DNA from: Syngnathus acus
Taxonomy: Eukaryota > Chordata > Actinopteri > Syngnathiformes > Syngnathidae
Assembly: GCF_901709675.1 (NCBI RefSeq)
Contig: NC_051094.1
Span: forward strand, 11,464,501 to 11,528,500
Direction: 5' to 3'
Length of the DNA stretch: 64,000 nt
In this document: piece by piece, positions 24,901-33,900 of the stretch
Numbering within the stretch: position 1 is the first letter of the stretch
Layout of the letters: each line of letters begins with the position of its first letter
Notes under the pieces: generated by a model
The model's database searches: none
What the model was told of the DNA's origin: nothing
Seen by the model: the letters and a program-made list of their open reading frames with translations, nothing else
Translations under genes and position numbers: made by a program

Positions 24901-27900
24901 TGGGGGAGGTATGGGCAGATTTACTGCTGCGCTTTTCGTTTCGATGGAATAGGATTTCTATGAAATCAATCTTGATGTTTGAAGTAATGCCAGAGCTTAC
25001 ATCAAGACATGAAAAGAGCGCTCTTAAAATCCAAGTTTTGCCTCTTAATTTTCCTGGTCAGCAAAAGGCAAAGCAGAGAGTCATTTTGTAGGACAATAGC
25101 ACTTGCATCTAATAATTATTTGCGCGCACTATAGTCAAAATCATGTTCGAAGCTTTTGTTAAAATGGAGTTTAGCATCTAAATTACAAAACTTTATTTAT
25201 TCTTCATATTGTCATCTCTAAGCATCTTGTTTTGTGAGGTATAATATTGGTGATTTTCTAAGTACCTTACGACAGTCGTCAGAAAAATAAAAGACAGTAC
25301 TTTGCTCTGTGTTTGTCTGATTAATGTTTTTTAATGTTTAAAATGTATTGTGAATTGTAAAATCATAGTTCAGTAATTTTTTTAATTAATCGATCCCCAT
25401 TTTAATCTTGGAAAATTATGAACATTTTGGCTAACTACATTTAATGACAAAAAAACCCAAATGATTTTAATCTGATGTTACCAATAAGAATTTGTGCACC
25501 AATCACGTATTGAATCTTAATTGTTTTTTTGTTTTTTTAAGTTGCTCATGTATGAGTAAGGGACCAGCGGTTCAAACATTTTGGTCCCCTTTAACTGTTA
25601 AATGACGGACTTTTAAATGCCTGTAAGGTTTGCAGACCTTACTGGAGTCCCGAGGCTCATCCCTCATTGCTTTCTATCCATGCCTGAGATAGAAGCAGAG
25701 CTCCATTAGTTCCGGTGTCCAGACGTGGACAGTCTCAATGGATGGGCCTGTCATGGCTGCCTCATTTGCCTCATGTACAGCGGGGTTTGTTATCACACAT
25801 CTAATTAGAACTTGATAAAAATATTTCACAAAGTCCAGTCATTAAATATAGTTTAAGAAGATTTATGATCAAATATGCCATTAAATCTTTTAATGGCTCT
25901 GCTGACTTGTTAAGTTTGTAATGAATGATTTTCTAATACATTGATGCGATTTTGGAAGCACAACGAGAACATAGGGATGAAATCGCTCTGGAAAAAAGGC
26001 AACTGAGAATCTCGGAAGTTATGCTGAAAACTTCTCCGGCAGGTGTAAAAGTTTGCTGTTAAGAAGTTCAAACAAGTTTACAATTTTATTCGTACCGTAA
26101 AGGCACGGCAATAACTGTCGGAGTTTTCTGTTCTCGGTTTTACATTTTCAATGAACAGAGCAATAAGTAAACCCAATTGTGTTTCGATATTAATAATTAT
26201 TGTTGCCGTTTTATCCTGGAGAAAAATCCTGTTGTTATTAGCATAATTAATGACAAATGGCGCAACTACATTTGTGGATTGGCGTTGAGAGATGATAAAT
26301 TGGTGCGTGCCCAGGTTAGTGGCTGCCAAGGAGGCCTCTTTGGCTGTCATCCCTCCTGCTTCCACTCTGGCACCGTTCATTACTCACTGCATGAGATGCC
26401 ACTTTACATTGCCTGGTACTGTGAGCATGGAGAACTTAATAACGCCAACCACAAGCATGTGGGTCCCGCTGTTCCACAGTACAGAGGGCAAGTTGCTCAC
26501 TGAGTGCTCAGGGTTGTGGAGAGCAGGCTAACCCAAGTAGCTGCACTGATCAAAAGGACTCACACATCAGTCACTCATTCAGGGGAACCATAACCACATG
26601 AGTGAGTGTTCACCAAAGGTAGGCCTTTCTTGTTAGGCTTTCTGGAACTCGACACATTCCTTGCATCATTACTGGTTAGTTTGCCCGCAGAAGTGCTAAT
26701 TAAGAGGGGATTTGTGTAATTGTGCCGTCTGCTGTGTCCCATCCGGCACATGCAATTTAGTGTCAGCCCTCTGCCAGCTTTAACACTTGTCCAGAGAGGC
26801 GTTGCCCATTTATACAGACATTCAGCTGCACATTTACCAGCGGCCACAGCTGGGGATCGGTGCGGTGCCTTGCAAGACACAGTGTTGCTGGATGCTGATT
26901 AAAGTCTGGTAGTCCGTTTAGTTTCACAACAGCGAGCCAGGGACAAGAGATCATCCAGATTGAAAAATGATTGAAAGGGTTTTGTTCTACTTTTGTCCCA
27001 TGAAAATTAACGTATTTCACTCTTTTTAAATTCAAACACCATTAGTGCTGCGGTTTTCGAGTTTCCAAACTTACCTCATCCTCTGAGCGTGAAACTCACC
27101 ATAGGCTCTGCCCACTTTCTGGAAGATTGATGGGCCAGAGTCCATCTGGGACTGCCTCCTGGCTCCCTTCCTACATCCCGATTTTTAGAAATGTGTGTCT
27201 AAGATGGAGCGGTAAGTGGGCCATTCTACACCAAGTTTCTTACACCTCTCAGGTGGAAAATCGATTTCTAATTTAGCATTTTGAATTTGTAACTGAAGTG
27301 CTGTGGATGACTGCATATTTAGTGAGGTATTTTATTATAATTACAATAATAAAATGTTCAATAATTGCCCCAAAAGTTTTCTCTTTATTAAACCTTAAAG
27401 TGCAACATTGTGTGTAAGCATCGTAATAGACAAAAGGCTTTTGTCGATTACTATTCTTTAAAATATGTCCGAAAAGCCCCACAAACTTAAAAACAAAAGA
27501 AAGGAATTGATTAATTAGACAGTAACCATATGCATTCTCATATGTGAGCTGATGCCCCAGTGGACATATAAATAATATGAAATGAAATGAATAATTCACT
27601 CAGTAGATAGAGTTCCCATTTTAGAGACTTTTCCTTGCCCCTCTATTCCGACAAGAGGAAAACAGTGGAGCGATACAATAAAAATAATGGATTTGATTGA
27701 GCCATGGAGTCATTAAAAGAATCTGAAAATAGCAACTAGCTATCATCTGTTCTCGTAGCATGGGTCAGGAGCTCTGACACCTCCAAAATTCCTCCTGTCA
27801 GGGTAGAAGGCCATTTGTATTCTCTCTCATTAGGCAATTTGACTAATGACCTGCCGTGGCTACGGAGCTACTGAGGGACCCGCAGCCTGGCACTCTCTCG

Positions 27901-30900
27901 CTCTCTCAGCAGCCTGAGCCCACACCCTCCATTGGAATGGCACAGATGGCATGCCCGGGCGACAAAATAAACTACAATATGTCTCCGAGATGCTGTCAGG
28001 CCTGGGCACTATTTCTCATGTCAGAATGCGGCTAAGGGCTGTGAGTGGGCATAGGGGGGTCCTCTTCCAGCTTACTTGGCTTCTACTCACCATTATCTGC
28101 AGAGGTGACAGAGAGCCGTATACTCTGCAACTAGAATAGCATTTCTGTGGTCTGCATAAAGAATCCCCCTCAATTTGAGAGTCACAGTGACATGAGAGGC
28201 AGTGCATTGTCTAGCCAGGCTACACATGGAAAGCAGGCTGCGTCACATTGTTTGAATAAAATAAATATAGAATTTTCTGAGCAGCTTTACTTGTAAATTT
28301 GCCTGATATAACACGCATGTCAAACTAACACTTCATAGGACACTCATTGTATTACATTGAAAGTTTTTTTTTTTTTTACTTTCCCCAATACTTATATGCA
28401 GCCTATATCACAGTACTTTGGTACAACTAGGACAATGTTGTATGTACATTTCCTATTTAAGAGCATCGTGGTAAAGCCATATGTCCTCCAGGTGGCCAAG
28501 GCGTGCACACCAGAAGGAGCAGCACAATGAAGGAGAAAATGTGATGAAATATTTTTAATTCTATTTAATGTCATGATTGTATGTCTTTAGCCAGTATAAT
28601 ATAATGTCTTGGTTTCTGACTAAAACGCACATTACAAATTTCTGGGTTGCTTTTTGAAGAGCTGGAACTGATTAATGGCTTTTCTATACATATCAATGGG
28701 GAAAGATTATTTGAGATACAAATGTTTTGAGTTTTAAGGGTGGTCGCAGAACAAAAGAAACCCCTAACGTAACATTTTGAATCTTTTTTATTCTGGTCTT
28801 GGATCATGAGAACAAAACACAACACCCCCCGAAAAACAGATCCTTTTTCATCCAATTCAGGGTCAAGTCAGAATCCCCCTGGAAACGCTACGAGACAGAG
28901 ATCAATGCGGTTGTGTTGGATTAGTGAAGTGTAAAATAAAAGTTCATCAACATTCCTAGAGCTTTACCCGTAAGATGTGGTCGGGGTAATATGGGTCATG
29001 CTCAATCAAGCACGCATATTTTCCCATCAGTCAGTCTCTGGGTGCAACACTATAAAGTGTGTGTGCGTATATGTGTCTACCGGAGCCCTGGAAAGCCAAT
29101 GGTGCGTTGCGAAAGTCCTGGGCGACAGTGCATCCTACAACGGAGGGGTGAGGGATTAGTGCTCAACCTGGCGTTGGAGGGAGCCCTTCCCGCCCTGAAA
29201 CAGCCATTCATCTGTGCCCAGGGATTGGAGATGACAATGCAGCCATTGCTCATCGCACCTGACGGAGCCATTAATAAGGCAATGATCCACACGGGGCCTG
29301 TGCTGACTCCGTTCTTTACACTACAATCACTCAAGCCATGGGGTCCTCCTTACTTAACGCCACCTCTCTGCTCACTGCCATGATCATCACCATCATCACA
29401 GTCACCGCACCAAAAATCTGAGGTGACATTTTCCTATTGACTGCTCTCACATACTCCACATGCCAAGTAACTACCCAATCCCTCCATACTTTGACACGCA
29501 TAAGGTAATGGACCATAGCATTTTGAGCAGCTCCAACATGCTTTATAATGGAGTTCCTGGCCAGAAGATTGTATTTACATTACTTTTGCCCTTTGTGTTG
29601 GATTCTGCCGTGGCGCAGATATCCATTTCTTAACACCAAGTCATCTTCAGCAGCTTTTCATTCATCTGGATGTAAGATAGCCCTACTAGTATGGATGGTG
29701 GTGGAATACAAAGTGAGACCCGGTTTAAATGTAATAAGGAAAGTCCCTGGCCTTCAGTGCCGTGCAGCCATCTGTCCACGCCACACAGATCCATCAGCCG
29801 CTGCAATCTCAGTACTCCATGGCCGCCTATTGATTCAAATGTATTCCCTCCCTCTCTCCTCTCTCAGTGACAGCAGTAGTGAATGTGTTTTCTCTGTTTT
29901 TTTTATCTTTTTTTTTATTAACTTAAACAAGTAATCATATCTACAAGGGGTTGGTGATAACACACTTTTTGTATCCCATACAATATCGACACTTTTTCTT
30001 GCAATTTCATCAACACCAATACTGATATTAGTAATGGTATTTTTTTCTGTCAAAATATTATTAGACATACACAAAAAATACTGGCCAATAGTTCCAAATA
30101 CTTTAAATATTGTAATAAGACAAAACAACCAAAAATGAAATTATTTGAAGCCCTCTGAAACGTTTCTGTGATGAAGGGCTATATGAACAGATTTGACTTG
30201 ACTTGGAAAATATTCAGTAAACGTTGCTAAAACCATTACGTAGCAGACTACAGCTATTACAGTAAACCTCCGCTATGTCACGGTTCAGTTTTTGAGGTAT
30301 GTTCTTATATTATTTTATTTTGTTTATTTTCTTTTTTTCTTTTTGTACACTATTTTTATCCAATGCTCTTGCTTTTTCTCAATATATTTTATTTTGCTAG
30401 TCCTAAATTGTCCGTTTTTTATTTTGCTCCAAGAAGGATTGAAATTTCCCCAGTCGAACCTGCCAAAGGGAGGCAACATTTTGGAATTTCCTATAAAGAA
30501 CCGCAAAACCCTTAATCAGGAGCAGCTTCACTTTACACTTGAAAATTAATTTTTCTGTGCCGAGCGCCTTTAAAACACCAGTTGGACACTTCGCCTGCTG
30601 ATATTTGGGGCCCCTGTCAAAGCACTTTGCATCAAGTGTCGTAGCTCTAGATTTTTAGTTGTCTTATTTTTATTTTATTCATTTATTCATTTTAATGAGG
30701 CCAAGCAGCTGCAGTTTTTCCTTCAGTCTGAACCGAGAGGCTTTGTATCTCTTGTCACCTCGTGTTAATTTGTGCCCTAATGTTTTTCTTATAAACAAAG
30801 ACCTGCACTCTAGCCTGACAGTGGTGACACCTTGATTCCAGTGCAGGATACAGGCAGTATTGGGTTACACCATTAATAATCAACTGGCAGCCATCACACC

Positions 30901-33900
30901 ATTTTAACCACGATCATTATGATAAAGGGCATACACTTAATTACAGGCCTGCTTAATTATAGCTCTGTTGAAGCTCGTTTGTTTGGTCAAATGCTAATTA
31001 TACCACCGTGCTTTTGGCAAGTCCTCATTTCAATCTACCTTTTTTTGTGAGCTGAACGCTGAGGCTTATTTTCATGCAAATTTCATATCCAGCGTTTTGT
31101 CTTTCTTCTTTCAAATTTTCTGTGCCGGGTGTAAGTGTGTCTTTGTTTGTGAGGTGAACATCTCTCTGACAAGACAAAATCAGGAATAATCAAGAGTAAT
31201 TAAAGTGGAAGAGGGTTGGGAAGGGCTGGGTTGGAGGAGAGAAGCAAAGAATAAGAAAAGGCTTTCATCTTGTCTCCATAGATGGGTAGGAGGGGAGGTG
31301 TCGAGGGGCCTGGAGATGTTGATAGCTTTGTTGCTTCATTATGCCACATGTACTTTTGTTCAAACTTTCAAAATAAAGGGAAAAAAATTGTCAATTCTGG
31401 TCTATAAAGTCACATTTTAAAAGTACTTTTTTATTTACTTTTTTACAGCCATGGACGATGTGCCCTTTGGGGTCGCTCAGCGATTTTATGATACATCAAA
31501 AGAGGTAAAATCATGTTAAATTTTTCTAGTAAAAATCACTTTAACCATAGCTATAGCCAATGCACAATTTGAAGTCCAGAGGAAGACTACTGTCGTGACA
31601 GTTTTATTTTGTAACCACCCATTTTATTACAACTTAACTTAAAATCCATCCATTCATTTGGTGTAACCCTTGCCATGTCGGTCACATTGACACAGGCGGA
31701 ACTTATTCTTCACATGACATTAAATTTGTTTTCAATTCATACAGACATATACACGCAAATGCAAACATTTGTTTCATCTGATTTTCTGACTCATTCCCTC
31801 ACTTTCTCTTCTCCCCATCATCCCTCTCCACTGCAATTTCCATTCCTGCAACCTCCTACTTTCCTAATTTCTAGATTATCTTTTATTTTTCTCTTATTTC
31901 TACTCTCCCGCCGTTCTACCACTGTCTTTTCAATTCTTTTTATCCATACCGCTCTCTTTCCTGTTTCTTTCTTCTCTTATCCCTTCATCTGCTTCATCTG
32001 CTTTCCTTTCCCTTACCCTGAGTGATGAATGCATGCACTCAGGCAGCGCTGGCTCAATGCAGTCCATTTGGCTGGCTGGCGGCGGTTGTCACCATAGCCG
32101 GTTCGTATTGACACAGAGGGAGAGGATTAAAGATTTTAAGCATGCTTACTTAGCCATGAGCCTAACCGCCATGTTCCTTGTGTTCCCCCCCTCTTCTCTT
32201 CTCCCTCCTCTCCATGCTTTTGATTTCAGATGCAGCAAGTCAATTTAATGGGCATTACGATCAAATCCCTGGCAGAGATCGAGGAGGAAGTGAGTAGAGG
32301 CTGCAACGCTCGGCTGCAGCTGCCGCCGCTGGCCCAGAATGCAAAGCAAACAGTCTTGGGCTTGTAATTAAGTGTCTGAGACAGCGAGACCCTGTTGGCT
32401 CCACTAAGCCCCAATTGAATAAAAGCATGCCCTGGCTAGGCAGCCATTCCCTCTTAAAAGCTTTGTCTACTGTTCCAAAGCCCTTGACTTTTATTCCCTA
32501 ATTCTTCTCCCAAACAGTTCAATCAAGCTTCCCTCGGAATGTTGTAGGTTCTTGAGGTTTTGATCTTCTTGCAGGGCTCCGGGAAAACATGAGCTTGCGT
32601 GGAGAACATGCTCCATTTCCTCTCCACACTGTAGCCTGTGTGTGTTGTATAGTGCAGTACATGGGTGTGCTTTAAATGGAGGGAGAGCCCCCCCACTCCC
32701 TTCTCTCTCATTAGCACGGTGCTGTGGTATGTGAAGTGCCAGGAAGTGACAGACCACTGTAAAAGAACAGGTGCTGTTGGGTTTGAGATGTGATACGGAG
32801 CAAACACTCCCTCATCAAACCAGGTGTCTGTTCTGCACTCTGCCTCTGTCTTCTGTCACAAACTATCCAAATCACAGTCACCATGCTGTCATACGGTCAT
32901 CTGATTGAAGCTCACTGTCAAAGTAGGCATTAAGCGTGTGCGTGCGTATGTATGCGCACTGTGAGCGTGTGAGCCCAACCAGGTTGCTCATCCTATCCGT
33001 TTTCTCCTCTCCTTCCACTACTCGTCGCTCCCTCGCCTCCTTCTTTTCTGTTCAGCGGGTGTGATTAGCAGGCGGACACATGGTGAGCTGAGCTGGGGAA
33101 GGGAAGGGCATGAGAAATCATTAATTACAGCCGCACTGGAGCTGATGAAGTAAATGTGAGATAGTGTAACACGCTGGATTTAGTGAAGTGGACGACAGCA
33201 CAAGATTAATGGCGTGGCCTAGCTGATGAGGATGAAGTCGCAGCTTAGCTTGATAATTAGTTTGCAAGTGGAAGCATCCCTCACAATTGTGTTATTTTTA
33301 CTTCTAGCTTCCCCTTGTTATTATCCCAGGATGATATTTACAGAAGCAGAAGAGAAATATAATTAGCGAGACTTTTTACAAAACATAACACAAGCTGTGC
33401 TTTTCATAGGAAACTAGAATAGCATCAGAGGAACACAGACCTCCAACAAGGCCAAACAATACTTCTTTGAATCATTGCCTTAAAAGTCCAAACCCGTTTC
33501 ACTCTTAATTTTTTACTTAAATCCATTATGCGCCATAAAATTAATTAATATTTGTAATGCCCTAATAGGTAGTTGTGATAATTATCAAACATTAATGTGC
33601 ATTTGCTTCATTTCAACCAACATAAACTCTGCACTTGTTTTCTGGCATCAGAGATGTTGGCTCATTTGACTGTTGGCGTGTTCTTGGGCCTTTGAGAAGA
33701 TTATACGGTATTTGATTGGAAAAAAAATAACATTGCAACTGTCTTCTTTTCTCATCCAAAAGTTGTTACTCCTTGTACGTATGACATCCTTTGAAACAAG
33801 TGGCACTTTGCCTCTAATTGCCTCTGATTGTAACCCCTTTAAAAATATTGATGCTTGAGAGTAATGTGCTCTCTGACTCTGGAATGCTGCAGCCGCAACT

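Larger units (their letters stand above)
21727..31448 (+). other. mvb12b: mvb12b intron 6 (largest, 9.7 kb)
   Basis: Phase-1 intron separating the linker exon from the UMA exons. It contains a GT-rich tract (23108-23152), a possible G-quadruplex (24190-24209), a LINE tail (30145-30206), and mixed-composition blocks with homeodomain-like sites (about 23990-24120 and 30860-31010) that look more like conserved regulatory DNA than the AT-rich filler around them. No exon recognised. Confidence 0.85.

Noticed and set aside
31675-32025. 116-codon Ser/Phe/Leu-rich frame
   Set aside because: A consequence of the pyrimidine-rich tract in mvb12b intron 7, where stop codons are rare.
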